64,000 nt of DNA from an uncultured Alistipes sp. (GTDB lineage: Bacteria; Bacteroidota; Bacteroidia; Bacteroidales; Rikenellaceae), in NCBI GenBank assembly GCA_910577475.1, contig CAJTLJ010000002.1, forward strand, positions 124,001-188,000, given 5' to 3'. A program made the position numbers and the translations under genes. Under the pieces are notes generated by a model. It saw only the letters and a program-made list of their open reading frames with translations, was not told the DNA's origin and ran no database searches. Shown piece by piece: positions 46,349 to 55,916 of the stretch; the stretch's first letter is position 1; each line of letters starts with the position of its first letter.

Positions 46349-47272
46349 ATGGAGCATTTATTGAGAGTAGAGCACGTTACCAAGCGTTTTGCGGATCATA
46401 CGGCGCTCGACGACGTATCGGTGTCCGTACCCCGCGGGGCGGTCTACGGTCTGCTGGGGCCTAACGGTGCCGGCAAGACTACCCTGATCCGCGTCGTCAA
46501 CCGGATCACCGCCCCCGATTCGGGCCGCATATTTCTGGGAGACAAGGAGATTACGACCGAGGATGTACGCCGTATCGGCTACCTGCCCGAGGAACGCGGT
46601 CTCTACAAGAAGATGAAGGTGGGCGAGCAGGCTGTCTTCTTCGCCCGGCTGAAGGGGCTTTCGCGCGCCGAGGCGGTCGCCCGGCTGAAGGTCTGGTTCC
46701 GCAAGTTCGGCATCGAGGAGTGGTGGAACAAGAAGGTAGAGGAGCTGTCGAAGGGCATGGCCCAGAAGGTGCAGTTCATCGTCACGGTGTTGCACGAACC
46801 CGACCTACTGATCTTCGACGAGCCCTTTTCGGGTTTCGACCCCGTGAATGCCAACCTGCTCAAGGAGGAGATTCTCTCGTTGCGCGACCGGGGTGCCACG
46901 GTGATACTTTCGACCCACAACATGGCTTCGGTGGAGGAGGTGTGCGACCATATCACCTTGATAAACAAATCCAAAAATATCCTTTCGGGACGGGTCGACG
47001 ACATTCGCCACCGCCATGGAAACAATATCTTCCAGCTGGATTACCGCGGGGAGGAGTCCGCACTGCGCCGTGTGCTGGAGGGGTGCTGCGAGGTGTTGGA
47101 GGGGAGCGTCGAAGCCTCCGTCTACAACTCGCTCAAGATTCACGTACCGACCGACGGCGAGGTGCGGGGCGTGCTGGCGAAGGCGAACGAAGCCGTCGAA
47201 CTGCGCTCGTTCCGGGAGATCATCCCCTCGATGAACGATATCTTCATCCGGGCGGTGCAGGGAACCTTGTAA
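46349..47272 (+). CDS. ABC transporter ATP-binding protein, NatA-like
   Basis: A 307-residue ATPase of an ABC-2 type exporter. Walker A GPNGAGKTT (about 36-44), signature LSKGMAQKV (in place of LSGGQ), Walker B LLIFDEPFSGFDP and the H-loop STHN are present. The C-terminal 80 residues form the extra domain typical of NatA/CcmA-like proteins. ATG at 46349 (MEHLLRVEHV) is chosen; an upstream frame would run through the promoter. Its membrane partner follows after 6 bases. The family exports Na+ or drugs or is of unknown cargo; the cargo here is not known. Confidence 0.92.
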   Translation: MEHLLRVEHVTKRFADHTALDDVSVSVPRGAVYGLLGPNGAGKTTLIRVVNRITAPDSGRIFLGDKEITTEDVRRIGYLPEERGLYKKMKVGEQAVFFARLKGLSRAEAVARLKVWFRKFGIEEWWNKKVEELSKGMAQKVQFIVTVLHEPDLLIFDEPFSGFDPVNANLLKEEILSLRDRGATVILSTHNMASVEEVCDHITLINKSKNILSGRVDDIRHRHGNNIFQLDYRGEESALRRVLEGCCEVLEGSVEASVYNSLKIHVPTDGEVRGVLAKANEAVELRSFREIIPSMNDIFIRAVQGTL

Positions 47273-47278
47273 GCCGGA

Positions 47279-48631
47279 ATGGAAAACGAACTTAAAACAA
47301 GCAGACCCATGTCGAACGTTTTGATTATCATTCAGCGCGAGTTCAACGAACGTGTGCGCAAAAAGTCCTTTATTCTCACCACCGTGCTGGTGCCGCTGCT
47401 GCTCGTGGCTATGATGGCCGTGCCGACGCTGCTGATGCTCTATACGTCGAGCGACACGAAGGAGATCGCCGTGATCGACGAGAGCGGCCTGATTATGCCC
47501 GCCCTGCAGAGCAACGAGGAGATCGTCTACCTGCCCACCGAAGAGACGCTCGAAGAGGCGCGCGCCAATACGGACCGCTTCGGCGTGCTGTGGATCGGGG
47601 AGGATATTCTGCGGAACAGCAACAACGTGAAGCTCTATACGAACTCCTCCTCGTCGATGATCCTCGAGGAGAGTATAGAGAACCAGATGTCCAAGGCCAT
47701 CGAAAGGGAGAAGCTGAAGAGCTACAACATCGAAAACCTGCCCGAGATCATGGAGGCCGTCAAAACGTCGGTCACCTTGCAGAATTTCCGCAACGACAAG
47801 GAGGAGGGTACGAGCCTGTCGGCGGGCGCTTCGTTCGCCATCGGCTACGTGCTGGCCTTCGTGCTCTACATGTTTCTGATTATCTACGGCCAGATGGTGA
47901 TGCAGGCCGTCATCGAGGAGAAAAACAGCCGCGTGCTGGACGTGCTCGTCACCTCCGTGAAACCTTTCCAGCTGATGGTGGGCAAGATTCTGGGCGTCGC
48001 TTCGGTCGCCGTGGTTCAGGTCGCTATCTGGGGTGTTCTGCTTTTCGGTCTGGGTGCCGTGGGCAGTTCGGTGCTGATGCCCAAGCTTCTTTCGGGTGAA
48101 GAGATGGTCCAGCTCTCCGAATTGCAGGCCGGCACGCTCGACGTGTCGACCATCGATCCCGACGATCTGGACGGCATGCAGCTCTTCGCCACCTTCACCG
48201 ATTTCGGCTATCTGGCGATGATTTTCGCCTACCTGCTGCTCTTCCTCGTCGGCGGTTATCTGCTCTATTCGGCGCTGTTCGCCGCCGTGGGAGCCAGCGT
48301 CGACAACGTGATGGATGCCGGGCAGCTCACGACACCGATCATTCTGCCCATCATTCTGGCGCTGATGATCATGTTCGTGGTGATGAAGGATCCCAACTCG
48401 TCGCTGGCCTTCTGGTGCTCGATCATCCCCTTCACCTCGCCCATCGTCATGATGGCCCGGATTCCGGCCGGAATTCCGGCCTGGGAGCCTATCCTCTCGC
48501 TCGTCGTGCTCTATGCCACCATCGTCGCGATCATCTGGATCGCCTCGCGCATCTACCGCGTCGGCATCCTGATGCACGGCAAGAAGCCTACGCTCAAGGA
48601 GCTCTGCAAGTGGATGACCTATAAGTATTGA
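47279..48631 (+). CDS. ABC-2 type exporter permease, NatB-like
   Basis: A 450-residue inner-membrane protein: one membrane segment near the N-terminus (about 33-55), a large extracytoplasmic domain (about 60-195) and five or six segments in the C-terminal half (for example GASFAIGYVLAFVLYMFLIIYG and FGYLAMIFAYLLLFLVGGYLLYS). This is the NatB/ABC-2 topology, partner of the ATPase upstream. ATG at 47309 (MSNVLIII) is a possible later start. A clean terminator follows. Confidence 0.9.
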   Translation: MENELKTSRPMSNVLIIIQREFNERVRKKSFILTTVLVPLLLVAMMAVPTLLMLYTSSDTKEIAVIDESGLIMPALQSNEEIVYLPTEETLEEARANTDRFGVLWIGEDILRNSNNVKLYTNSSSSMILEESIENQMSKAIEREKLKSYNIENLPEIMEAVKTSVTLQNFRNDKEEGTSLSAGASFAIGYVLAFVLYMFLIIYGQMVMQAVIEEKNSRVLDVLVTSVKPFQLMVGKILGVASVAVVQVAIWGVLLFGLGAVGSSVLMPKLLSGEEMVQLSELQAGTLDVSTIDPDDLDGMQLFATFTDFGYLAMIFAYLLLFLVGGYLLYSALFAAVGASVDNVMDAGQLTTPIILPIILALMIMFVVMKDPNSSLAFWCSIIPFTSPIVMMARIPAGIPAWEPILSLVVLYATIVAIIWIASRIYRVGILMHGKKPTLKELCKWMTYKY

Positions 48632-48646
48632 TCAGATTGCGGATGC

Positions 48647-48684
48647 AAAAGAGCGCCTGAGTTTCGAACTCAAGCGCTCTTTTG
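48647..48684. terminator. Bidirectional terminator between the exporter and galE
   Basis: AAAAGAGCGC-C-TGAGTT and AACTCA-A-GCGCTCTTTT form a 16-bp stem with one mismatch around a TCG loop, with A-run and T-run at the outer ends. It lies between converging genes. Confidence 0.88.
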
Positions 48685-48701
48685 TGCTATCCGGTATCGG
48701 G

Positions 48702-49721
48702 TTACTTCAGGCTCTGCTGCCATTTCCAGGCCGAGGCGAGCGTCTCGTCCAGCGGCCGCTCGGCCTTCCAGCCCAGCTCGGTGTTGGCAAGCGTCGGATC
48801 GGCCCAGATGGCGATGATGTCGCCCGCGCGACGGGGTGCGATCCGGTAGTTCAGCTTCACGCCGTTCACCCGTTCGAAGCCCTTCACCAGCTCCAGTACC
48901 GAGACGCCGCGTCCCGTGCCGATGTTGAAGACCTCGTATTCGGACTTGCTCTTGCCGTTGACCATGCGGCCGATGGCTGCGACGTGGGCTTTCGCCAGGT
49001 CCGTGACGTCGATGTAGTCGCGGATGCACGAGCCGTCGGGGGTGGGGTAGTCGTCGCCGAAGACCGACAGACACTCGCGGATGCCCGCTGCGGTCTGCGT
49101 GACGTAGGGCACCAGGTTCTGCGGCACACCGCGCGGCAGTTCGCCGATCAGGGCCGACGGATGGGCGCCGATGGGGTTGAAGTAGCGCAGCGCGATGCCT
49201 TTCATGCCGGCGAAGGCCTTCATCGAATCGCGCAGGATATCCTCGCTCATCTGCTTCGTGTTGCCGTAGGGCGAGGTGGCCGGCTTGCGGGGCGTCTGCT
49301 CCGTGACGGGCTGCTTGTCGGGTTCGCCGTAAACCGTGCATGACGACGAGAAGACGATGTTGTGGCGTCCGAATTCGTGCATCAGGTCGATCAGATTCAT
49401 CAGCGAGGTGAGGTTGTTGCGGTAGTAGAGCATGGGTTTCTCTACCGATTCGCCCACGGCTTTCGAGGCGGCGAAGTGGATGGCCGAGTCGAAGTCGTAC
49501 TGTTCGAACACCTTTCTGAAGGCTTCGCGGTCGCAGCAGTCGACCTGAACGAAAGGAACCTCGATGCCCGTGATTTTGCGAACGCCCTCGACGGCACGCA
49601 TCTCGGAGTTGGAGAGATTGTCCGCGATCACGACGTCGTAACCGGCGGCGATCAGCTCCACGGTGGTGTGGGAACCGATGTATCCGGCACCTCCCGCTAC
49701 CAATACGCATTGTTTTTTCAT
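48702..49721 (-). CDS. galE: UDP-glucose 4-epimerase
   Basis: Interconverts UDP-glucose and UDP-galactose. The 339-residue extended SDR has the NAD motif GGAGYIGSHT (residues 9-18), SSSCTVYGEP with the catalytic Ser/Thr, and YGNTK (YxxxK). The length is standard for single-domain GalE. The start at 49721 (MKKQCVLVAGG) is chosen; the extra codons upstream cross the promoter. A sugar permease of the fucose/galactose family lies immediately upstream on the same strand but has its own terminator, so the two are separate units. Confidence 0.95.
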   Translation of the reverse strand: MKKQCVLVAGGAGYIGSHTTVELIAAGYDVVIADNLSNSEMRAVEGVRKITGIEVPFVQVDCCDREAFRKVFEQYDFDSAIHFAASKAVGESVEKPMLYYRNNLTSLMNLIDLMHEFGRHNIVFSSSCTVYGEPDKQPVTEQTPRKPATSPYGNTKQMSEDILRDSMKAFAGMKGIALRYFNPIGAHPSALIGELPRGVPQNLVPYVTQTAAGIRECLSVFGDDYPTPDGSCIRDYIDVTDLAKAHVAAIGRMVNGKSKSEYEVFNIGTGRGVSVLELVKGFERVNGVKLNYRIAPRRAGDIIAIWADPTLANTELGWKAERPLDETLASAWKWQQSLK

Positions 49722-49753
49722 GGCTTGTATGAGATTTGATTCTTTTCCGAAGA

Positions 49754-49761
49754 CAAAGTTA
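49754..49761 (-). promoter_or_regulatory. -7 promoter box for galE
   Basis: The minus strand reads TAACTTTG, an exact TAnnTTTG box about 33 bases above the galE ATG. A -33 TTTG is present (49777-49774), but only 12 bases away, so it may not be used. Confidence 0.5.
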
Positions 49762-49794
49762 GCGATAATTTTGCAAACGAGCAGGTTTCGTCCG

Positions 49795-49829
49795 TAAAAA
49801 AAAGACCGCACGACAGTTGCCGTGCGGTC
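49795..49829 (-). terminator. Intrinsic terminator of the sugar permease gene
   Basis: On the minus strand GACCGCACG pairs with CGTGCGGTC (49829-49821 with 49812-49804), followed by a run of eight or more T (plus-strand A-run 49796-49803). Confidence 0.85.
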
Positions 49830-49847
49830 TCCCGATATCGGAGCGGG

Positions 49848-51146
49848 TTACTCTACCGGAATATCCTTGTTGACGTTCTTCGAACCGATCACGGCGTAGA
49901 AGAGCAGGTAAGCCAGCGCCGCGATGATGAGCCAATAGCTCGCCAGATAGCCCTCGCCCCCCTTCAGGTCGACGATGGCATTCTGCAGCAGGGGCAGGAT
50001 ACCGCCGCCGCATACCAGCACCATGAAGATGCCCGAAGCCTTCTCGGTGTACTTGCCGAGGCCTTCGACGGCGAGGTTGAAGATGCCGCCCCACATGACC
50101 GAGGTGCAGAGACCTACCAGCACGAGCAGAGCCGCGTTGACCGGAACGTTCACCAGATCGAAGCCTTTGGCGCCGTTGAAGGCGGGAAGAACGACCGAAA
50201 CGGTTTGCGGAGCCACGATGGCGGCGAATACCAGCACCAGACCTGCCAGCGAAACGACCGAAAGCATCTTGCGGGCCGAAACCTTGCTGCCGACGGCTGC
50301 GCCGAGCAGACGGCCCACGAGCATGAGCAGCCAGTAGGTGGCGGCTACCGATCCGGCGATCGCCTCGGCGTTGACGCCGCTGCCCAGTACGTTCAGGTCG
50401 GGATTCTGCAGCCACTTGTTGAGGACATTGGGTATGCCTACCTCGATGCCTACGTAGACGAAGATGGCGGCTGCGCCCAGCACGAAGTGGCGGAACGAGA
50501 GCGGGCCGTAGGGCGATTTCTCCTCGGTCTGCTTCTTGTCGGCCTGCTTGGGGCTCTCGGGAATGTCGGTCAGGGCGATGACGATGAAGGCTAAGGCGAA
50601 GACAGCCAGAGCCGTGTACATGAGCGGGAAAACGTCGCTGATGCGGGCTTCGGTGATGTTGGGAATCAGCAGACCGGTCAGGATGATGACGGCCGTACCG
50701 CAGAGCGAGTTGAACGACCCGCCCGTCTGGATCAGCTGGTTGCCCTTGTTGCCGCCGCCGCCCAGCTTGTTGAGCATGGGGTTTACGACCGTATTGAGCA
50801 GACACATCGAGAAGCCGGCGATGAAGGCGCCCAGCAGGTAGACGCCGAAGCTGCCCATCGTACCGGAGAGGGTCTGGATGCCCACGCCGATGAAGCCGAT
50901 TGAGACGGCGATCAGAGCCGTTTTCTTATAGCCCAGACGGGAGAGCATGTTGCCGGCCGGGTAGCCCATGATGGCATAGGCGATGAAGTTGGCGAAAACG
51001 CCGAGCGTACCCATCCAGTTCGCGACGCCGAACTGGCTCTTCAGAATGTCTCCCATGGGAGATGCCAGGTTCGTCACGAAGGAGATCATTCCGAACAGGA
51101 AGATCATGACGATGATGGGCAAAATGTAGTTCCGTTTTTGTTCCAT
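49848..51146 (-). CDS. MFS sugar permease of the FHS family (FucP/glucose-galactose type)
   Basis: A 432-residue inner-membrane symporter with about twelve membrane segments. Family features include FVTNLASPMGDILKSQF in the first helix region, GYPAGNMLSRLGYKKT after helix 2, NTVVNPMLNKLGGGGNKGNQLIQTGGSFNSLCG, and MWGGIFNLAVEGLGKYTEKASG in the second half. FHS proteins import L-fucose, glucose or galactose with H+ or Na+. With galE next to it and a fucosidase at 35-38 kb, fucose or galactose is a sensible guess, but the substrate cannot be read from sequence. Confidence 0.9.
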   Translation of the reverse strand: MEQKRNYILPIIVMIFLFGMISFVTNLASPMGDILKSQFGVANWMGTLGVFANFIAYAIMGYPAGNMLSRLGYKKTALIAVSIGFIGVGIQTLSGTMGSFGVYLLGAFIAGFSMCLLNTVVNPMLNKLGGGGNKGNQLIQTGGSFNSLCGTAVIILTGLLIPNITEARISDVFPLMYTALAVFALAFIVIALTDIPESPKQADKKQTEEKSPYGPLSFRHFVLGAAAIFVYVGIEVGIPNVLNKWLQNPDLNVLGSGVNAEAIAGSVAATYWLLMLVGRLLGAAVGSKVSARKMLSVVSLAGLVLVFAAIVAPQTVSVVLPAFNGAKGFDLVNVPVNAALLVLVGLCTSVMWGGIFNLAVEGLGKYTEKASGIFMVLVCGGGILPLLQNAIVDLKGGEGYLASYWLIIAALAYLLFYAVIGSKNVNKDIPVE

Positions 51147-51198
51147 ACTGCTTTTTGGTTTATTAGGTTTTGAAATCGTGTTGCGGGATCGTATTTTC

Positions 51199-52185
51199 CT
51201 ACCGGTCGCGCCGGGCGACGTAGCGGCAGAGGTTTTCCAGCGCGTCGCGATAGGGCGAGGCGGGATATCCTTTCAGGTACTGCAGGGCTTCGTCGACGAA
51301 ATCCTGCATGACGCGCTCCGCTTCGTCCAGACCGCCGCAGCTCTCGACGGTGTGTTGCAGATATTCGACCGATTCCGGATCGGCATGGCAGGCTGCCAGC
51401 CGTTCGAGCAGTTCGCTGCGGCGCTCCTCGGTCGACCGCTCCAGCACGAAGAGCAGAGGCAGGGTGATCTTCCCCTCGCGCAGGTCGTTGTTGGCCGGTT
51501 TGCCGGTGGCCGCCGAGCGCGTGTAGTCCAGCATGTCGTCGCGGATCTGGAAGGCCATGCCGAGCGCTTCGCCCAGTCGGGTCATCATGGCTACCTTTTC
51601 GCGCGGCGCTCCGACGGAGAGGGCTCCGGCCGAAACGCTCACCCCCAGCAGCGAGGCCGTCTTGCGGCGGATGATCCGGTAGTAGCTCTCGCGGTCGACG
51701 ATCTGCCGGCGGGCGCAGTCGCTTTGCAGCACTTCGCCTTCGCAGAGCGAGGTGATGGCCCGCGTGATGTGGCTTACCAGATCGAACTGACCGCTCGCAA
51801 GACCCGTCTCGATGGTCCGGCCCAGGATGTAGTCGCCCAGGATGACGGCGTTGTGCGACTGCCAGAGGGCGTTGGCCGAGGGGCGGCCGCGCCGCATGTC
51901 CGCCTCGTCCACCACATCGTCATGGATGAGCGACGATACGTGAATCATCTCCACCAGCAGGGCAGCCACGTGGCTGCGGCGTCCCACCCGGTCCGCATCG
52001 CCGGCGTGCATGGCGGCCGAAAGGAGCACCAGCATCGGACGAATGCCCTTTCCGCGGGCGGAGAGGGCATGTCGGAGCATCTCGGTGAGGAACTCCCCTT
52101 CGGCGACGATTTGCCGGAGGACGAAGGTTTCGAATTCGGCCAGTTGGGCGGTTATGGGTTGACGGATATCGTCGAGTGTAATCAT
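51199..52185 (-). CDS. Long-chain polyprenyl diphosphate synthase
   Basis: A 328-residue trans-prenyltransferase with the first Asp-rich motif DDVVDEADMRRG (near residue 84) and the second QIRDDMLDY (near 216). Bulky residues before the first motif are small (SSLIH), consistent with long products such as octaprenyl diphosphate for the menaquinone side chain, which would fit mqnA in this window. The exact chain length is not deducible. It is divergent from the YfhO-like gene, and the permease gene starts 52 bases after its stop. Confidence 0.9.
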   Translation of the reverse strand: MITLDDIRQPITAQLAEFETFVLRQIVAEGEFLTEMLRHALSARGKGIRPMLVLLSAAMHAGDADRVGRRSHVAALLVEMIHVSSLIHDDVVDEADMRRGRPSANALWQSHNAVILGDYILGRTIETGLASGQFDLVSHITRAITSLCEGEVLQSDCARRQIVDRESYYRIIRRKTASLLGVSVSAGALSVGAPREKVAMMTRLGEALGMAFQIRDDMLDYTRSAATGKPANNDLREGKITLPLLFVLERSTEERRSELLERLAACHADPESVEYLQHTVESCGGLDEAERVMQDFVDEALQYLKGYPASPYRDALENLCRYVARRDR

Positions 52186-52205
52186 GTTAACGGTCGTTTG
52201 CTATG

Positions 52206-52213
52206 CAAAGATA
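52206..52213 (-). promoter_or_regulatory. -7 promoter box for the polyprenyl synthase
   Basis: The minus strand reads TATCTTTG, an exact TAnnTTTG box about 20 bases above the ATG at 52185. Confidence 0.55.
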
Positions 52214-52256
52214 GCTATTTTTCGCAACTACGCAGTAGGATATCCGTGTTTTTTCG

Positions 52257-52264
52257 TAACTTTG
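52257..52264 (+). promoter_or_regulatory. -7 promoter box for the YfhO-like gene
   Basis: TAACTTTG is an exact TAnnTTTG box. The first ATG (52281) is only 17 bases away, so the leader is very short, about 10 bases. Confidence 0.55.
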
Positions 52265-52280
52265 GACCTTGAAACGCATT

Positions 52281-54773
52281 ATGATGATGAATCGATATCG
52301 GGAATATCTGCTGCGGGCATTGCCGTTCGCGGCGGCTTTCGTCCTCTTTTTCGGGATCAGCGCGCTCTATTTTTCACCCCAGTTCGCCGGCGAGGAGCTG
52401 CCGCAGCACGACGTGGTGCAGTACGAGGGCATGGTCCGCGACATCCGTCTGCAGCGGGCCGAAACGGGGGAGGATCCCCAGTGGACCGGGGGGATGTTCG
52501 GCGGCATGCCCGCCTACCTGATCAATGTGGCCTATCCGGCCCAGGCGGTAAAGAATACCGTAGGGGCCGTCGTGCGGGTGATCGATGCCCCGGCCGCCTT
52601 CCTCTTCTTCGCCATGCTGGGCATGTGGCTCATGCTGCTGATGGTCGGCGTAAACCCCTGGGTAGGAATCGTCGCGGCGCTTGCCTACGGACTCTCGACC
52701 TATCTCCTGCTGATTATCGGCGCCGGACACGTCACGAAGAGCTGGGCGCTCGTCTACGCGCCGCTCATGATGGGCGGCATCTATTGTACGCTGAGGCGCA
52801 ATCCCTGGATCGGAGGGGCCGCTACCGCCCTTTTCGCCTCGCTCCAGATCGGCGTCAACCACCCGCAGATCACCTATTATTTCCTCATGGCGGCCGCGCT
52901 TTTCTGGCTCAGCGAGGGCTTTTTCGCCCTTCGCGGGAAGCGGCTGCGCGACTTTGCGAAGCGCACGGCCGTGCTGCTTGCGGCAGGGGTGCTGGCCGTG
53001 GGGTCGAACTTTTCTCCTTTGTGGTACACTCTCCAGCATACCCGCGATACGATCCGCGGCGGTTCGGAGTTGGCCGCAGCCGATAAATCGGACGGCGCTT
53101 CGGGACTCGATCTGGAGTATGCGACCGCCTGGAGCTATGGCCCGGCGGAGAGCTGGAACCTGCTGATCCCCGACTTCATGGGGGGCGATTCGATGCGCTC
53201 CTTCTCTTCGGACGGCGAGGTGGCCGGGGCCTTGCGCGAATACGGGCTCTCGGAGCTGGCCGGGCAGCTGCCCGCCTACTGGGGCGACCAGCCCTTCACG
53301 GCCGGTCCCACCTATTTGGGGGCCGTGTCGCTCTTTCTGGCGCTGATGGGGTGCCTGCTGGCCCGCGGACGTGACAAGTGGTGGGCGATAGCGGCCACCG
53401 TGCTGGCTCTCCTGCTGGCGTGGGGACGTCATTTCATGCCCTTTACGGAGCTGTTTTTCACTTATCTGCCCGGATACGACAAGTTCAGGACCGTCTCGAT
53501 GATTCTGGTCATTGCGCAGTGGACCGTTCCCCTGCTGGGGGCCGTGGGGCTCATGTATCTGTGGCGGAACCGCGAGGAGGACCGGACGCGGTTCCGTCGG
53601 GCGCTGGCGTGGTCGCTGGGTGTCGTGGGCGGGCTCTGCCTGCTCTTCGCCGTGGCGGGCTCCGCGATCTTCGATTTCGGACGGCAGGCTGCCGAGGAGC
53701 AGATGACCGCCACCTTCGGCAACTGGTTCCGGCAGGCGGGAATGACCGCCGAACTGCGCCAGGGGCTCGATGCCGAACTCGGACGCACGACCGCCGAAGC
53801 GATGGCCGCCGAGCGGGTCTCGATCATGCAGGCCGACGCCTGGCGTTCGTTCGTGTTCGTCCTGCTGGCTGCGGGTGCGGTGTTCCTCTATCTCCGCAGA
53901 TGGTGCGGCCGGGGGGTGCTGGTGGCCCTGCTGGGGGTATGGATGGCGGTCGATCTGGTCAGTGTGGATTTGCGCTACCTCTCCGCCGACGATTTCGTTC
54001 CGGCCCGCAGAAACCGGGTGATGCCGACGGAGGCGGACCGGCGGATACTGCAGGACAAGGAGCCGGGATATCGAGTGCTGAACCTGACGGTGAGCCCCTT
54101 CAACGATGCGACGACCAGCTATTTCCACCGCTCGGTGGGCGGCTATCACGGGGCCAAGCTGGCCCGCTACCAGGATCTGATCGAATGGTACCTGACCGAT
54201 CTGGACGAGTCGGTGCTGGATATGCTCAATACCCGTTATGTGATCGTTTCGCCCGATTCGGTGATCCGTCGCGAAACGTCCCTCGGAGCCGCCTGGTTCG
54301 TGGAGGGCATCCTCGCGACCGATTCGGCCCGGGAGGAGATCGAACGGTTGGGCGAGGTGGATCTGCGTCGTGTGGCGGTGATTCGCCGGGACGACCTCGG
54401 AAAGAGTGCGCGTCTCGAACCCGAGTCGAGGGAGGGCGGTTTCGAAGGCTCCATCCGGCTGACGGAGTATCGTCCCAACTGCCTGAAATACGAATATTCG
54501 GCCGACCGGCCCGCCGTGGCGGTCTTCTCGGAGATCTTCTACGACAAGGGGTGGACGGCTTATGTCGACGGCGAGGAGGTGCCCGCCTTCCGGGCCGATT
54601 ACGTGCTGCGGGCCCTGCAACTGCCTGCGGCAGAGCATGGAACGGTCGAGTGGCGGTTCCGGGCGCCGAAATGGCGGGCCGTGGAGAGCGTGACGCTCGT
54701 CTCGTCGCTGGCCATTCTGGCGGGATGCGCCGCCGTGCTGGTATACCTCCTCGTGCGAAGAAAAAAGAGATAA
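52281..54773 (+). CDS. YfhO-family membrane protein (GT-C like)
   Basis: An 830-residue inner-membrane protein with about twelve membrane segments in the first 570 residues and a soluble C-terminal domain (about 580-800) before a last segment. The pattern AYGLSTYLLLIIGAGHVTKSWALVYAPLMMGGIY and the FPLWYTLQHTRDTIRGG-like block match the YfhO family, which are GT-C type glycosyltransferases; B. subtilis YfhO modifies lipoteichoic acid. Its acceptor in this Gram-negative cell is unknown. ATGs at 52281, 52284 and 52287 are possible. ftsX follows after 4 bases. Confidence 0.85.
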   Translation: MMMNRYREYLLRALPFAAAFVLFFGISALYFSPQFAGEELPQHDVVQYEGMVRDIRLQRAETGEDPQWTGGMFGGMPAYLINVAYPAQAVKNTVGAVVRVIDAPAAFLFFAMLGMWLMLLMVGVNPWVGIVAALAYGLSTYLLLIIGAGHVTKSWALVYAPLMMGGIYCTLRRNPWIGGAATALFASLQIGVNHPQITYYFLMAAALFWLSEGFFALRGKRLRDFAKRTAVLLAAGVLAVGSNFSPLWYTLQHTRDTIRGGSELAAADKSDGASGLDLEYATAWSYGPAESWNLLIPDFMGGDSMRSFSSDGEVAGALREYGLSELAGQLPAYWGDQPFTAGPTYLGAVSLFLALMGCLLARGRDKWWAIAATVLALLLAWGRHFMPFTELFFTYLPGYDKFRTVSMILVIAQWTVPLLGAVGLMYLWRNREEDRTRFRRALAWSLGVVGGLCLLFAVAGSAIFDFGRQAAEEQMTATFGNWFRQAGMTAELRQGLDAELGRTTAEAMAAERVSIMQADAWRSFVFVLLAAGAVFLYLRRWCGRGVLVALLGVWMAVDLVSVDLRYLSADDFVPARRNRVMPTEADRRILQDKEPGYRVLNLTVSPFNDATTSYFHRSVGGYHGAKLARYQDLIEWYLTDLDESVLDMLNTRYVIVSPDSVIRRETSLGAAWFVEGILATDSAREEIERLGEVDLRRVAVIRRDDLGKSARLEPESREGGFEGSIRLTEYRPNCLKYEYSADRPAVAVFSEIFYDKGWTAYVDGEEVPAFRADYVLRALQLPAAEHGTVEWRFRAPKWRAVESVTLVSSLAILAGCAAVLVYLLVRRKKR

Positions 54774-54777
54774 GGGA

Positions 54778-55662
54778 ATGAAAGACGACAGACGACTCAA
54801 GCGCAAGGTGCGCAACTCCTATATAGTCTCCACCGTGAGCATGGCTCTGGTGCTCTTTCTGCTGGGGTCGGTGGGGTACCTGATCGCCACGGCGATGTCC
54901 GTGGCCGCGACCCTGCAGGAGAGCGTGACGGTCACCGTCGAACTCCGCAACGATGCCGATTCGACGGCCCGGGCCTCGGTGGCCACCGCCCTCGCGAAGG
55001 AGGAGCTGGCGCGCGAGGTGCTGTTCCTCTCGAAAGAGGAGAAGGCCGCGGACGGCGATTTCCGCAAGATGTTCGAGAGCGAATTCGAGGAGATTCTGGA
55101 GGAGAATCCCCTGCTGGACTCCTACGAGGTGCGCCTGACGGCCCGCGGAGAGGAGCGGGCGGAGGTCGACGCCTTCATCCGCCGCATCGGACGGCTGGAG
55201 GGGGTGGACCGGGTGAGCTATCCCGAGCGGATGGCCGACCGGCTGCACGCCACGGTGGGCAAGATCCGCTTCGTGCTGCTGCTCTTCGGCGGAGCGCTGC
55301 TCGTCGTATCGCTGATCCTGCTCGCCAACACGATCCGCCTGGCGATCTACTCGAAGCGTTACCTCATCAATACGATGAAGCTGGTCGGGGCGACCAAATG
55401 GTATGTCATGCGTCCCTTCCTGGCCAGCAGCCTGGTTCAGGGGCTCTGGGCCGGCGTGATGGCGGCGGCATTGTTCGGCGCCTCGGTCTGGGGGCTCGGC
55501 GAGGCGGTTCCCGAGTTCGCTGCGCACTCCGACGCCCTGATCTTCGCCGGCTCCATCGTCTGCGGCATGATCGTGTGCGGCGAGGTGCTGTCGCTGCTCT
55601 TCACCTTTGCGGCCGTCGACAAGTTCGTCAACATGAAATCGAATAAAATATACCTCTATTGA
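54778..55662 (+). CDS. ftsX: Cell division protein FtsX
   Basis: The membrane half of FtsEX, an ABC-type complex that signals to peptidoglycan hydrolase activators at the septum. The 294-residue protein has four membrane segments (about 20-42, 163-185, 215-240 and 260-280), an extracytoplasmic domain between the first two (about 45-160) and the conserved TMKLVGATKWYVMRPFL segment. ftsE is not adjacent and must be elsewhere. The EnvC-like protein at 11.4 kb is its likely periplasmic partner by analogy with E. coli. Confidence 0.92.
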   Translation: MKDDRRLKRKVRNSYIVSTVSMALVLFLLGSVGYLIATAMSVAATLQESVTVTVELRNDADSTARASVATALAKEELAREVLFLSKEEKAADGDFRKMFESEFEEILEENPLLDSYEVRLTARGEERAEVDAFIRRIGRLEGVDRVSYPERMADRLHATVGKIRFVLLLFGGALLVVSLILLANTIRLAIYSKRYLINTMKLVGATKWYVMRPFLASSLVQGLWAGVMAAALFGASVWGLGEAVPEFAAHSDALIFAGSIVCGMIVCGEVLSLLFTFAAVDKFVNMKSNKIYLY

Positions 55663-55664
55663 AT

Positions 55665-55916
55665 ATGAAAAAGTGGAAAGAGATATCCCATCCGAACGAT
55701 GAGCGGATGCCCCTCGCCAAGCAGAACTACATCCTGCTGCTGATCGGCTTCGCCGTGATTCTGCTGGGCTTCGTCCTGATGGCGGGCGGCGGCAGCTCCT
55801 CGCCCGACGAATTCAATTACGAGATGTTCTCGTGGCGACGCATCACGCTGGCCCCGATTCTGGTGGTGGCCGGTTTCGCGTTCGAAGTCTACGCCATCCT
55901 GAAGCGGCCCCGGTAA
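55665..55916 (+). CDS. DUF3098 small membrane protein
   Basis: An 83-residue protein with two membrane segments (about 22-43 and 62-80) and a short loop SSSPDEFNYEMFSWRRITLAP between them. This matches DUF3098, a small family I know only from Bacteroidetes, where it lies between ftsX and uppP as it does here. Function is unknown; its position suggests a role in division or wall synthesis. The ATG at 55665 is two bases after the ftsX stop; a TTG at 55659 is less likely. Confidence 0.85.
   Translation: MKKWKEISHPNDERMPLAKQNYILLLIGFAVILLGFVLMAGGGSSSPDEFNYEMFSWRRITLAPILVVAGFAFEVYAILKRPR

Noticed and set aside
51962..51977. Palindrome GCAGCCACGTGGCTGC with a CCACGTGG core, similar to parS
   Set aside because: The outer bases AGC/GCT do not fit GTTnCACGTGnAAC, and the site lies in coding sequence of the polyprenyl synthase, where it encodes ordinary residues.
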